Source: an uncultured Alphaproteobacteria bacterium
GTDB lineage: Bacteria > Pseudomonadota > Alphaproteobacteria > Rhodobacterales > Rhodobacteraceae
Direction of reading: 5' to 3'
Length of the DNA: 51,715 nt
NCBI GenBank assembly: GCA_902576905.1
Contig: CACGWW010000011.1
Location: 1 to 51,715, forward strand
The position numbers and the translations under genes are program-made. Shown in pieces: positions 17,418 through 26,500 of the stretch; the first letter of the stretch is position 1, and each line of letters begins with the position of its first letter. Below the pieces are notes generated by a model. That model made no database searches and was not told where the DNA came from. It saw only the letters and a list, made by a program, of their open reading frames with translations.

Positions 17418-18321
17418 TACTATATCCCATTTTTTTTGATACTAAATATCCGATTGCTTGAATGGAAAAAACTAGAGTGGCTGCCAAAATTGAGGCCATT
17501 ATTAATGCGGACCAAATTTGGATTGTCTGACCATAATAAGATCCAGTTAAAAGGCGTGCCCCAAGACCTGCTACTGCACCTGTCGGAAGTTCTCCGACGA
17601 TCGCGCCGACAAGCGAAATTGCTATTGCTACTTTCATCGATGTAAAAAGAAATGGTACCGACGCTGGTAGTCGTAATTTAAAAAAAATGTCAACTTTTGT
17701 ACTATTATAAGTTTTCATTAAATCTACTAATATAATATCAGGGCTCCTAAGACCTTTCACCATACCAACAACAATAGGAAAAAAACTTAGGTATGTGGAT
17801 ATCAGTGCTTTCGGAAGAAGGCCAGAAAACCCCAATGAATTCAATACGACGATAATCATTGGAGCAATAGCCAAAATGGGAATTGTTTGACTTGCTATTA
17901 TCCAAGGCATCAAGGAACTTTCCATTGCTCGGTTTTCCACTATGCTTACTGCTAGCACAACTCCCAATACAGTTCCCAGAATAAAACCAACTATGGTCGA
18001 GGACAACGTAATCGAACTGTGATAAATCAACGATCTTTTTGAGGTAATCTTTTTTTCAACCGTTGTTTCCCAAATTTCTTCTGCTATTTGATGCGGCGCT
18101 GGCAATTTCGGTCTCTCTTGAGACATTGTGTCTAGCACAAGTTTTGAAATATTCCATGAAATGCCCTGCTTGTCATACTTATCTATCTGCATAGCTGAAT
18201 TTAAATAAATAGTAAAAAAATACCAAACTACAGTAAGTAAAACTAGAATAGTTAAAATTGGCAAAATTTTTCCAGCAATTGTTTTCAAAAACTTCTTAGC
18301 CCTTATTCTCATTGTGGTCAT
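17404..18321 (-). CDS. ABC transporter permease, SsuC/ThiX type
   Basis: 305 residues: one N-terminal membrane segment (about 15-33), a periplasmic stretch of about 60 residues, then a core permease domain with the EAA-loop region MKTYNSTKVDIFFKLRLPAS. An internal ATG three codons in (18312) is an alternative start. It overlaps the ATPase gene, so translation is coupled. Paired with the second permease, making a heterodimeric channel rather than the homodimer common in SsuABC systems. Confidence 0.9.
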   Translation of the reverse strand: MTTMRIRAKKFLKTIAGKILPILTILVLLTVVWYFFTIYLNSAMQIDKYDKQGISWNISKLVLDTMSQERPKLPAPHQIAEEIWETTVEKKITSKRSLIYHSSITLSSTIVGFILGTVLGVVLAVSIVENRAMESSLMPWIIASQTIPILAIAPMIIVVLNSLGFSGLLPKALISTYLSFFPIVVGMVKGLRSPDIILVDLMKTYNSTKVDIFFKLRLPASVPFLFTSMKVAIAISLVGAIVGELPTGAVAGLGARLLTGSYYGQTIQIWSALIMASILAATLVFSIQAIGYLVSKKMGYSNEEA

Positions 18322-19087
18322 ACCCAGAACGCAACCCCTCTCTCACTCTCTGCGAAATAGATATAAATTCTTTACTGTCTCTTATTTCTAACGAACGAGA
18401 AGAGGGAAATGGACTCTCAATAACATCCACAATTCTCCCTGGCCTAGGCGACATTACTACAATTTTTGTTGATAGAAAAACAGCTTCAGGAATTGAATGC
18501 GTTACAAAGCAGATGGTCTTACCAGTTTTTTGCCAAAGATCCAATAGTTGTTCATTTAGGTGATCTCTTACTATTTCATCTAATGCGCCAAACGGTTCAT
18601 CCATAAGAAGCAGATCGGCATCAAAAGACAAGGCTCTAGCAATAGAAGCTCTTTGTTGCATTCCACCAGATAACTGCCATGGAAATTTTTTTTCGAAGCC
18701 ATTTAATTCTACTAAATTCAGTGACTCACTAACTCTTTTAGAAATTTCTTCTCTGCTGTAATTCATTATTTCCAATGGTAAACTTACATTTTTAGATATG
18801 TTCCTCCATGGATAAAGACCTGCTGATTGAAAGACATAGCCATATGCTCTATTGGTTCTTGCCTCATCTGGCGAAACTCCATTCACTAATATTTGTCCCG
18901 AGGTAGGATTCTCTAAAGCTGCTACAGTTCTCAAAAATGTCGTCTTCCCACAACCTGAGGGTCCAATAAAAGATACAAATTCACCTGCGCCCACTTCTAA
19001 CGAAATGTTTTTAAGGGCAACAACTTCCTCTGAACCTTTTCCGAACTTTAATTCAACATTTTTTGCTGAAATTATTTTATCCGTCAT
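18296..19087 (-). CDS. ABC transporter ATP-binding protein, SsuB/TauB/ThiZ type
   Basis: 263 residues with Walker A GPSGCGKTT (about 43-51), Q-loop YVFQSAGLYPWR, signature LSGGMQQR, Walker B LLLMDEPFGALDE and the switch histidine in CFVTHSIPEA. This is the nitrate/sulfonate/taurine-type ATPase family. It starts 5 nt after the dihydropyrimidinase stop and overlaps the first permease. It energises import of the substrate that the neighbouring hydrolases would open. Confidence 0.93.
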   Translation of the reverse strand: MTDKIISAKNVELKFGKGSEEVVALKNISLEVGAGEFVSFIGPSGCGKTTFLRTVAALENPTSGQILVNGVSPDEARTNRAYGYVFQSAGLYPWRNISKNVSLPLEIMNYSREEISKRVSESLNLVELNGFEKKFPWQLSGGMQQRASIARALSFDADLLLMDEPFGALDEIVRDHLNEQLLDLWQKTGKTICFVTHSIPEAVFLSTKIVVMSPRPGRIVDVIESPFPSSRSLEIRDSKEFISISQRVREGLRSGYDHNENKG

Positions 19088-19092
19088 TTTTA

Positions 19093-20553
19093 TTAGATGC
19101 CAGATGGTATATTTAAAGGGTCTCGTTCGATTTTCCTAGGTGTATTAAGCGCCTTCCATTTTGATACAGCACTATGTAATGCCGGGAATGCAGGTCTTGG
19201 GACAAATCTACCTCTTCCTGGTTGAGGACTTGAGTTTTTACCCCATGCCCAAATGACATCGCCTCTTGATAACGTGTACCTCGGCTGAGCTGTGACTTTG
19301 AACCCCTCAAAAACGTTATAGTCTAAAATTGATTTATGAGTGCTGGTAGAAATAGTTTTAGAAATCTTTGGGTCCCAAACAACAATATCTGCATCCGCTC
19401 CTTCCACAATTGCTCCTTTTTTTGGATAAATATTTAGAATTTTTGCAATATTACTCGAAGTAATTGCAACAAACTCCTGTCGGGTTAAACGCCCCGTTTC
19501 TACACCCTCTGTCCAAAGAACTGATAACCTTTCTTCAAGCCCGTTGCTACCATTTGGAATCTTTGTGAAATCATTTACTCCCATTCTTTTTTGTTCCGTC
19601 GAAAACGCCGCATGGTCTGTAGCGACTACTTGCAGAGATCCAGACTGAAGACCCGCCCATAAACCGTCCTGATGCGATTTGTCTCGAAAGGGAGGTGACA
19701 TCACCCGTCTAGCGGCATGTTCCCAATCTTTATTAAAGTATTCGCTCTCATCTAGCGTTAGAAATTGAATAAGGGGTTCACCAAAAACTCTCATACCTTT
19801 TTGCCTAGCTCTTCTAATAGCCTCATGAGCCTGCTCACAAGATACATGAACAACATATAGCGGTACTCCTGCGGCATCGGCTATCATTATCGCTCTATTA
19901 GCTGCCTCACCCTCTACCTCAGGAGGTCTTGAGTAAGCGTGCCCTTCAGGACCAGTTACTCCTTCTTGAAGGTATTTTTGCTGAAGCTCCGCAACAATAT
20001 CACCATTTTCGGCGTGAACCATGGGCAGAGCGCCTATAGCTGCACATCTTTTAAAGGATGCAAACATTTCATCATCTTCAATCATTAGGGCTCCTTTATA
20101 AGCCATAAAATGTTTGAATGAATTTACTCCCATCTCAACTACCCTTGGCATATCATCAAAAATCTGTTCAGACCAACCTGTAACTGCCATATGATAACCG
20201 ATGTCAGAACAAATTTGAGGCTCTGACTTTCTATGCCACTCCTTAACTGCATTTACCAAACTTCCATCCTCACCTGGAAGACAGAAGTCCACTAACATTG
20301 TTGTTCCGCCAACTGCAGCTGCCCAGGTACCTGTTTCAAAAGTCTCGGCGGCGGTAGTTCCCATAAATGGCATCTCAAGGTGCGTATGTGGGTCTATTCC
20401 GCCGGGGATCACATAAGCGCCTTCGGCGTCAATGGTCTCATCCCCCTTTAGATTTTCCCCAATCTGCTTGATCTTTTCATTTTCTATTAATATATCAGCT
20501 TTCCACTCTCTGTCCGTTGTTACAATGGTTCCACCTTTTATTACTTTAGTCAT
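19093..20553 (-). CDS. hydA: Dihydropyrimidinase / D-hydantoinase
   Basis: 486 residues, cyclic amidohydrolase. The binuclear metal site is intact: H56 and H58 (DPHTHLE), carboxylated lysine K147 (SFKHFMAYK), H180 (MVHAENG), H236 (YVVHVSC) and D313 (ATDHAAF). K147 with FMAYK separates it from allantoinase and dihydroorotase. A GGGAGGG Shine-Dalgarno is well placed. It hydrolyses the amide of 5,6-dihydrouracil, dihydrothymine or hydantoins to N-carbamoyl amino acids, the substrate of the enzyme encoded just upstream. Length is normal for the family. Confidence 0.93.
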   Translation of the reverse strand: MTKVIKGGTIVTTDREWKADILIENEKIKQIGENLKGDETIDAEGAYVIPGGIDPHTHLEMPFMGTTAAETFETGTWAAAVGGTTMLVDFCLPGEDGSLVNAVKEWHRKSEPQICSDIGYHMAVTGWSEQIFDDMPRVVEMGVNSFKHFMAYKGALMIEDDEMFASFKRCAAIGALPMVHAENGDIVAELQQKYLQEGVTGPEGHAYSRPPEVEGEAANRAIMIADAAGVPLYVVHVSCEQAHEAIRRARQKGMRVFGEPLIQFLTLDESEYFNKDWEHAARRVMSPPFRDKSHQDGLWAGLQSGSLQVVATDHAAFSTEQKRMGVNDFTKIPNGSNGLEERLSVLWTEGVETGRLTRQEFVAITSSNIAKILNIYPKKGAIVEGADADIVVWDPKISKTISTSTHKSILDYNVFEGFKVTAQPRYTLSRGDVIWAWGKNSSPQPGRGRFVPRPAFPALHSAVSKWKALNTPRKIERDPLNIPSGI

Positions 20554-20566
20554 TTTACCCTCCCAA

Positions 20567-21814
20567 TTAAACTATTTCTGCAGCTTCTAATACTGCATGC
20601 AATAAAACATCTGCACCTGCTGAAGCCCACTTTTCAGATATCTCTTCTGCCTCATTGTGGCTCAAACCGTCAACGCACGGGCACATTATCATAGCCGTTG
20701 GTGCTACTTTATTAATCCAACAAGCGTCATGTCCTGCTCCCGATATAATATTTTTATGTGAATACCCTAGTCTTTCAGCGGCTCTTCTAACTTTGTCAAC
20801 ACATCCTTCATCGAAAGTCACGGGGTCAAAATGTCCAACTTTTTCAAATTCCACAGTCAATTCCAAATCAGAAGCAATTTTTTTTGCTCCTTCATATAAG
20901 CGTTTTTCCATATCATCCTGGACGTCAAACGATGGAGATCTAAAATCTATAGTAAATACCACTTTCCCAGGTATTATGTTTCTACTATTAGGAAACACAT
21001 CGCATTGACCTATTCCACCAACTGCGGATGGCTGGTGACTCATTGCGATATCTTGTACGAGCTCTGTAATTCTAGCCATACCTAGGCCGGCATTTTTACG
21101 CATCGGCATGGGGGTTGATCCCGTATGACTTTCCCGACCATTAAGAGTTACTTGTATCCAATTAAGCCCTTGTCCATGGGTCACAACGCCAATATCTGTA
21201 TTTTCAGCCTCTAATATTGGCCCTTGCTCTATGTGGAGCTCAAAAAAAGCATGCATTTTTCGTGATCCTACTTCTTCGTCACCAATCCATCCAATGCGCT
21301 TGATTTCTTCTCCAAAAGTTTTTCCTGCTGTATCCTTTCTGTCATAAGCCCATTGCAGTTCGTGTACTCCTGCAAAAACTCCTGATGCCATCATCGGAGG
21401 GGCAAAGCGCGTTCCTTCTTCATTTGTAAAATTAACCACTACAATTGGATGCTTTGTTTTTATATCAAGTTCATTCAGTGTTCTTATTATTTCTAACCCT
21501 CCCAGAACGCCTAAAACTCCATCATACTTACCCCCAGTTGGCTGGGTATCAAGATGGCTTCCTACGTAAACAGGTAAGGCATTTGGTTCTGATCCCTCAC
21601 GTCTAGCGAACATTGTTCCCATTTTGTCAACACCCATTTCCAAGTTTTCTTTATCACACCACTTTTGGAACAACTCTCTTGCCTCTGCGTCTTCGTCCGT
21701 GAGTGTTTGTCTGTTGTTTCCACCCGCTACACCAGGACCAATTTTTGCCATCTCCATTAGAGAGTCCCAAAGACGAGAAGAGTTTATTTTTAAATTAGCT
21801 GCTGGTGTTGACAT
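20567..21814 (-). CDS. Zn-dependent amidohydrolase, beta-ureidopropionase/HyuC/AllC family
   Basis: 415 residues, M20-type dinuclear zinc enzyme. Metal and catalytic residues: H87 (GSHLDTQ), D98 (GGKYDGVLG), E132/E133 (FTNEEGTRF), H194 (ELHIEQGPIL) and a C-terminal histidine in LSHNEAE. The family hydrolyses N-carbamoyl amino acids or allantoate to ammonia, CO2 and the amino acid. Placed 13 nt before a dihydropyrimidinase, the best reading is N-carbamoyl-beta-alanine (or N-carbamoyl amino acid) amidohydrolase. Allantoate is less likely without allantoinase. AGAGGAT Shine-Dalgarno. Confidence 0.9.
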   Translation of the reverse strand: MSTPAANLKINSSRLWDSLMEMAKIGPGVAGGNNRQTLTDEDAEARELFQKWCDKENLEMGVDKMGTMFARREGSEPNALPVYVGSHLDTQPTGGKYDGVLGVLGGLEIIRTLNELDIKTKHPIVVVNFTNEEGTRFAPPMMASGVFAGVHELQWAYDRKDTAGKTFGEEIKRIGWIGDEEVGSRKMHAFFELHIEQGPILEAENTDIGVVTHGQGLNWIQVTLNGRESHTGSTPMPMRKNAGLGMARITELVQDIAMSHQPSAVGGIGQCDVFPNSRNIIPGKVVFTIDFRSPSFDVQDDMEKRLYEGAKKIASDLELTVEFEKVGHFDPVTFDEGCVDKVRRAAERLGYSHKNIISGAGHDACWINKVAPTAMIMCPCVDGLSHNEAEEISEKWASAGADVLLHAVLEAAEIV

Positions 21815-21833
21815 TTGATCCTCTTAACAAATT

Positions 21834-22745
21834 TCATATTTTCGTCTTTGCATTATCACTAATTAGCAGTAATAATGCAAAGGCAATTATCAAGCCCCCA
21901 AAAATTATGTTTTTATTTGGAAAGCTAGAGTTAATGATTATTTCACCTAAGGCTACCCAAAAAGGAACAGCATAGGTGTATGCCATTACTTTTGAAGCAC
22001 TGATCCTTTTCGCGGCAAACTGAATTAAGAAAAAAGTAAAGGCAGTCGCAATAGTTGCCAAGTAAATTATAGTTATCCAGACTAATGGAGATAGGCTGAG
22101 CCAATTTGTTTCAACAACATCATTAGTAAAAATTAAAATAAGTAGTAGAAATCCAGCGCTTAAAGTTCCCAAGGTTTGCGATGCTGCATTTTCCCCTTTG
22201 TTAAGAACAGGGATCAAAATAGCATATAAAGCGTGTCCAACACACCCCCAAAAAAAGAGTAGTTCGCCATAGCCTATTTTAAACGCGAAAAGGTTTTCTA
22301 GATTGCCTTCAAAAATCACCCAAATTGCTCCCATTGCTCCGAGGGAAATTGCAAATAACGCTCTGAAAGTCACTTTTTTCTTTAAAAAATACTCAAAAAA
22401 AAGTGCTATAAAAGGGGTGAGCGTGAAAACTACAGCTAGTGATAGAGAAGAAGCTGTTTTTAGGGCTTCGAACATCAATACAAAATAAATAACTATACTC
22501 AATCCGAGGATCAAAAATCGCCATGGTTTTTTGAAGGCCTCGTTCTTAAGGTTTTTTGAAATAAATAATAACGTTCCCATTACAATTGCTCCTATTAAAA
22601 ACCTCGCTGCTGTAATGGCTCCTGGCTCTATATCATTAGCTACCATGGCTCCTAAAATATAGGACACTGATACACAAAGGGAGAAAAGTAGCATTGCCCC
22701 GTGTCCCCAAACCTCTGCTGTCTCTACTGATACTTTTTTTATCAA
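21834..22745 (-). CDS. EamA/DMT-family transporter
   Basis: 303 residues, about ten membrane segments in two EamA repeats. The longest frame begins at TTG 22745. The first ATG is 17 codons in (22694), just before the first membrane segment, and is an alternative; neither has a strong Shine-Dalgarno. It lies between the F420 genes and the hydantoin-type catabolic genes, same strand, 19 nt before the amidohydrolase. It may export a product or import a related compound. Confidence 0.82.
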   Translation of the reverse strand: MIKKVSVETAEVWGHGAMLLFSLCVSVSYILGAMVANDIEPGAITAARFLIGAIVMGTLLFISKNLKNEAFKKPWRFLILGLSIVIYFVLMFEALKTASSLSLAVVFTLTPFIALFFEYFLKKKVTFRALFAISLGAMGAIWVIFEGNLENLFAFKIGYGELLFFWGCVGHALYAILIPVLNKGENAASQTLGTLSAGFLLLILIFTNDVVETNWLSLSPLVWITIIYLATIATAFTFFLIQFAAKRISASKVMAYTYAVPFWVALGEIIINSSFPNKNIIFGGLIIAFALLLLISDNAKTKI

Positions 22746-22844
22746 GAGCTAATTAACCTGAGATATTGCCTGAGCTATATTTGTAATACAGTTTTTTACA
22801 ACTTAGAAATGGAGAAAAGTCTGTTCTTCAATAACTTAGGCATC

Positions 22845-23846
22845 TTATGAGAAAGCCGGTATAACATTTTCGCCGTACTCTGCGATTATTCTCTCTTCGT
22901 CTCCGCTATCCAGATAAATATTAAATTGGGTTACTCCGAGATCTTTTAATGTTTTAAGTTTTTTTATATGTTGATCAGCGGTTCCTAAAACACAAAATTC
23001 TTCAACTATTTCATCTGTAATAAATTCTAAATAGGGATTGTCGCTCTGGCCATGTTTAGAGTAATCATAACCGCGGCGATCTTTGATATAGTCCGTAAGG
23101 CTGTTGGGAATGTCTTTATTATCTTCACCATACTTCTCAACTATGTCAGCTACGTGATTTCCAACCATTGCGGGAAACCACTTTACTTTCTCAATACTTT
23201 CTGCCCTGTCTCCAAAGTAAGCAGGTGCAGCCACCATTACCTTGTAGTCTGACATATCGCGTCCGTGTTCTTCTCCTGCTTTCACTGCTTGATCTCTTAG
23301 CCATTTGCAAACGGTTGGAGAAGCAATTTGAAGCACCAAACCATCTCCAACTTTTCCTGCAGATGTAAGAGCCTTTGGCCCATATGCAGCCACCCAGACT
23401 GGCAAATCATATCCGTCTGCCCATGGAAATTGGATTGGGTTGGGAACATCACCATAGTGGACTTCCTCCCCCTTAACCATTGCCTTTACTTTTAAAATAA
23501 ATTCTTCCATTCTTGCCAGGTTCGCAGGCTTCTTTCCCATCACGCGAACAGCGCTGTCTCCTCTTCCAACACCGATATCAAATCGTCCGTTCGATTGTAG
23601 AGCTAGTGAGCCAAACATTGATGCTGCTAAAGACCAGTCTCTAGTGTTAGGATTGGTTACACATGGTCCAAACCGCATTTCTTTTGTGTGTTCCATACAC
23701 ATAGCCATTTGAGCAAAGCTTTCTCTCCAAAGGATGTGGCTATCGTAGAACCAGCAATATGTGAATCCAGCGCTTTCAGCCAATCTAACCAGCGCTTTTG
23801 CTCGATCTGGTTGAACAAACCCTTTAAAACAAATTGCAAATTCCAT
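22845..23846 (-). CDS. LLM-class, probably F420-dependent oxidoreductase
   Basis: 333 residues from ATG 23846, chosen because GGAGGAAG sits directly before it; the 11-codon longer frame has no such signal. It is a TIM-barrel of the luciferase-like superfamily, close to methylenetetrahydromethanopterin reductase. Supporting stretches are FWYDSHILW-like YCWFYDSHILW, RFGPCVTNPNTRD and FDIGVGRGDSA. From memory it resembles the CPS_4043-type family of proteobacterial F420 oxidoreductases, whose substrate is unknown. F420 use is supported by npdG, cofE and cofD immediately upstream. Adjacent to the hydantoin/pyrimidine genes. Confidence 0.85.
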   Translation of the reverse strand: MEFAICFKGFVQPDRAKALVRLAESAGFTYCWFYDSHILWRESFAQMAMCMEHTKEMRFGPCVTNPNTRDWSLAASMFGSLALQSNGRFDIGVGRGDSAVRVMGKKPANLARMEEFILKVKAMVKGEEVHYGDVPNPIQFPWADGYDLPVWVAAYGPKALTSAGKVGDGLVLQIASPTVCKWLRDQAVKAGEEHGRDMSDYKVMVAAPAYFGDRAESIEKVKWFPAMVGNHVADIVEKYGEDNKDIPNSLTDYIKDRRGYDYSKHGQSDNPYLEFITDEIVEEFCVLGTADQHIKKLKTLKDLGVTQFNIYLDSGDEERIIAEYGENVIPAFS

Positions 23847-23860
23847 ATCTTCCTCCTTTT

Positions 23861-24529
23861 TTATTCCTCCGGTGGCCAAATTTTTATTCCAGCATGTGAA
23901 AAAGGCACCGCTTTAGACATATTTATTCTTATCAATATAGGCGTTATAGCCTCTAAACATCTCGCTGATGTTGCATCACCAGCATTGTAAGCTTCGACTT
24001 CCAAGTTTTTTAACAACTCTATAGTATCTAATCTAGCATCCAAATTATTTCCACATACCAAGATATCACAATTAATTTTTTTCTCTAGGTGATTGAGTGT
24101 ATTCGCGGAAACATTGTGGAGGGCGCCAACTACTGGTATGTCAGGCCCTAATATGGCTTGGGCTGCTTCTGTAGCTGAGCCTTCAGGGGGCATAGCTACT
24201 TTTCTTGGGTTTCCTTCCTCCAATGGAACTACTATATCAACAAGTACTTTATCCGCTAGCATCCCTTTGATTTCACTGAGTGTATTGTTGTGACCACTCC
24301 AAGGTACTGAAAATATAACAAACTTGTCGGTGAATGCTATTGCTTCGCTATTCGAAACCCCAGTTATTGACCCCACGAGGTTTTGGTTTTTTGATGTTAA
24401 ACTATCTGCAACTTCGATAGCTCTGGATTCATCACGTGATCCCAAAGCAACTTCAAAACCTGCCTTGGCAAATCTAAGGGCAAGGCCTTTACCTTGGGGC
24501 CCAGTTCCTCCAATGATTGATAATTTCAT
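23861..24529 (-). CDS. npdG: NADPH-dependent F420 reductase (F420H2:NADP+ oxidoreductase)
   Basis: 222 residues. The N-terminal Rossmann motif [13 protein letters not shown] (5-17) and the following GSRDESRA (30-37) bind NADP, as in NpdG/Fno. [11 protein letters not shown] and GALHNVSA are family-like elements around the active site. The ATG overlaps the cofE stop (ATGA). It transfers hydride between NADPH and F420 and so would supply F420H2 to the LLM enzyme encoded 14 bp downstream. Normal length. Confidence 0.92.
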   Translation of the reverse strand: MKLSIIGGTGPQGKGLALRFAKAGFEVALGSRDESRAIEVADSLTSKNQNLVGSITGVSNSEAIAFTDKFVIFSVPWSGHNNTLSEIKGMLADKVLVDIVVPLEEGNPRKVAMPPEGSATEAAQAILGPDIPVVGALHNVSANTLNHLEKKINCDILVCGNNLDARLDTIELLKNLEVEAYNAGDATSARCLEAITPILIRINMSKAVPFSHAGIKIWPPEE

Positions 24530-25305
24530 CTAAACATATCCTCATTTTGTTTTCGTAGAATGTCATTTGCAGAGCCATATTTGCCACTCCAGCTAAGCCC
24601 TCTTAATAAAATTGCTGGACATTTTCCTGCTTTGCTCATAAGTAACCCCGAAGAAGTGGCTATTTCATCACAAAAAGCTGGTTCTGTCACGTATAATTGA
24701 TTTCCCCAAGCATCTTTAGTTCCCTGCTCTTTTTTTGTTGCTGGAATTCCTGCGACACCAATAGCGACATTGACCTGTCCAATCCTCCATGGCCTTCCAA
24801 AGGTATCACTCATAACTATCCCCAAATTCTCCAAATCAAAGTGATTTTTTAATTTATCTCGTAAAACTTGCACACTAAGGTCAGGATTTTTTGGAACGGT
24901 CACTACAGTTTCCTGACCCGCTATATTAGACTCGTCAACCCCTGCATTAGCGCAGATAAATCCAAGTTTATGCTGACAAATGAGAGTTCCTTCATTTTGT
25001 TCCTCTCTTTTAAAAGAGCGAATAATATTCTTACTTTCTTGTAATACGACTTCGACTTTTCTTGGGTCCTTGTTAAGGCTTTTCCCGAGTTCGATTGCTT
25101 TTCTGGAGGGAGTAATTTCTTTTAAATTTATTACACATCCCTCAGCTTTTGAAAATATTTTATGTGCTATACAAATAACGTCAAATTCTTTCAGACATAT
25201 AGATGATTTGTTGAGAGCAGAAATCAGGATGTCAGTAATGTTATCACCGTTATCAATGTCAGGAATATGCGGAATTATATTTAAATTTAACGTTGAATTT
25301 GACAT
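24526..25305 (-). CDS. cofE: Coenzyme F420-0:L-glutamate ligase
   Basis: 259 residues from ATG 25305; TTG 25314 is an alternative start. The family fold is indicated by [12 protein letters not shown] near the N-terminus, [13 protein letters not shown] in the middle and [18 protein letters not shown]. It adds gamma-linked glutamates to F420-0. It lacks the C-terminal FMN domain seen in actinobacterial FbiB, so it is the short archaeal/proteobacterial type. Overlaps npdG by 4 nt. Confidence 0.92.
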   Translation of the reverse strand: MSNSTLNLNIIPHIPDIDNGDNITDILISALNKSSICLKEFDVICIAHKIFSKAEGCVINLKEITPSRKAIELGKSLNKDPRKVEVVLQESKNIIRSFKREEQNEGTLICQHKLGFICANAGVDESNIAGQETVVTVPKNPDLSVQVLRDKLKNHFDLENLGIVMSDTFGRPWRIGQVNVAIGVAGIPATKKEQGTKDAWGNQLYVTEPAFCDEIATSSGLLMSKAGKCPAILLRGLSWSGKYGSANDILRKQNEDMFR

Positions 25306-25348
25306 TTTCTTCAATAGTTACCTTAATCTGCAATAATTACTAGTTATA

Positions 25349-25381
25349 GATTACGATCTGTAATCAACTTTTTAAAAAGTT
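25349..25381. promoter_or_regulatory. Adjacent palindromes upstream of cofE
   Basis: GATTAC (25349-25354) and GTAATC (25360-25365) flank a 5-nt spacer. They are followed immediately by the perfect 16-bp palindrome AACTTTTTAAAAAGTT (25366-25381). They lie in the 94-bp gap between cofD and cofE. They may be an operator or overlapping RNA hairpins for the cofE-npdG-LLM unit. Confidence 0.4.
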
Positions 25382-25398
25382 CTAAAGTCTTTCAAAAG

Positions 25399-25420
25399 AT
25401 CAATCAATAGGTTGATTGAT
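25399..25420 (-). terminator. Hairpin overlapping the cofD stop codon
   Basis: ATCAATCAA (25399-25407) and TTGATTGAT (25412-25420) form a perfect 9-bp stem with a 4-nt loop, covering the last codons and stop of cofD. On the minus strand it is followed by CTTTTG, a weak T-run. The AT-rich stem makes strong termination doubtful. Confidence 0.35.
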
Positions 25421-26341
25421 TATGAACTTAGCTAGCCGTCTCTTGTCTGCGAGAGAGGTCATCAGAGTGTTCGTAAATATAGGTTTTTGATTTAGTAGAA
25501 TAAATTGTTTCTCCAAGCCTATATCAGACCTATCAAGAATAAATGATTTGCAAATATCTTTATAGAACTGCATACAAGAAAAAGAATTTGGCTTGAAACC
25601 TAATTGTTTAAGCATTTTTGATGCGGGACCTTTTACCGCCTTTCCTTGAATCAACGGACTTATTGCTATCACCTTCTTATTATTTTTTTTAATTGTCGAT
25701 TTAAACCCAGGTATTTCAAGTATTGGTTTTATACTTACTAAAGGGTTTGAGGGAGCAATAATTATAAGTTCAGCGTTAAATAGTGCTTTTTTTGCCTCTT
25801 TGGTGATTTTGGCTGATTTAATTCCGGTGTATTTTAGTTTTATAATTTTTGGTGAACACCTTTTTTTGACAAAATATTCCTGAAATGATAGCCAACCCGA
25901 CGTGGTTTGTACCTCTGTTCTTATCTTATCGTCAGTCGGTAAGATTATATCTGCAGTTACACCCAATTTTTTAGCGATCTCATTGGCAATAATTGTCGGA
26001 CGATGATCATTTAATAGTCTGTGCTGTCTGTATATATGGAGACCAAAGTCGAGATCACCTAAAGACATCCAGGTTTCTTCGCCTAATTTATTTAATATTG
26101 AGAGCGTCTTGTAATCGTCATTTTTTACTCCCCATCCTTGCTTTCGGTTCACCATTCCTGAAAGTGTATACGTTAAGGTATCTATATCTGGAGAAACCCT
26201 TAGCCCATGGAACTCATCATCATCTGCAATGTTGCCAATGATAGCGAGATTTATATCTTTTATGGAATTAAGTCCTTCTGCTAATTTTGCACCACCTACA
26301 CCACCTGCTATGAGAACAATATTTTTGGAAGATCTTGTCAT
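25400..26341 (-). CDS. cofD: 2-phospho-L-lactate transferase (F420 biosynthesis)
   Basis: 313 residues. The N-terminal AGGVGGAKLAEGL (about 12-24) and IGNIADDDEFHGLRVSPD are diagnostic of CofD/FbiA, which joins the phospholactyl-type moiety to Fo. Near-normal length. No Shine-Dalgarno is visible before the ATG, so the transcript may be short-leadered. First gene of the F420 group; CofC/FbiD and the Fo synthase (CofG/CofH or FbiC) are not in the window. Confidence 0.93.
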   Translation of the reverse strand: MTRSSKNIVLIAGGVGGAKLAEGLNSIKDINLAIIGNIADDDEFHGLRVSPDIDTLTYTLSGMVNRKQGWGVKNDDYKTLSILNKLGEETWMSLGDLDFGLHIYRQHRLLNDHRPTIIANEIAKKLGVTADIILPTDDKIRTEVQTTSGWLSFQEYFVKKRCSPKIIKLKYTGIKSAKITKEAKKALFNAELIIIAPSNPLVSIKPILEIPGFKSTIKKNNKKVIAISPLIQGKAVKGPASKMLKQLGFKPNSFSCMQFYKDICKSFILDRSDIGLEKQFILLNQKPIFTNTLMTSLADKRRLAKFIINQPID

Positions 26342-26500
26342 TTTGTTTATGTTAGTAACTTTATTTTTGCTTATGAAAGTGCGTACAATTAACTCAGCTA
26401 AAGTTAAATGTAAACATTTGATAGACTTTTTAAATTCTGGCTTGAAAAAAAGAAGATTACGCTAGTTCTAAAGAAAAGATTAATTCGAACCTATTCATCA

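Noticed and set aside
20655-21008. 117-residue open frame on the plus strand
   Set aside because: Antisense to the well-supported amidohydrolase.
20567-21814. Allantoate amidohydrolase in a purine (allantoin) pathway
   Set aside because: The partner is a dihydropyrimidinase-type enzyme with the FMAYK lysine, not an allantoinase, and no ureidoglycolate genes are present.
22845-23846. RutA-type uracil monooxygenase (also LLM superfamily)
   Set aside because: Sequence blocks resemble the F420/methylene-H4MPT reductase branch, F420 genes adjoin it, and rutB-F are absent.
24980-25336. 118-residue open frame on the plus strand
   Set aside because: Antisense to cofE; composition typical of a shadow frame.
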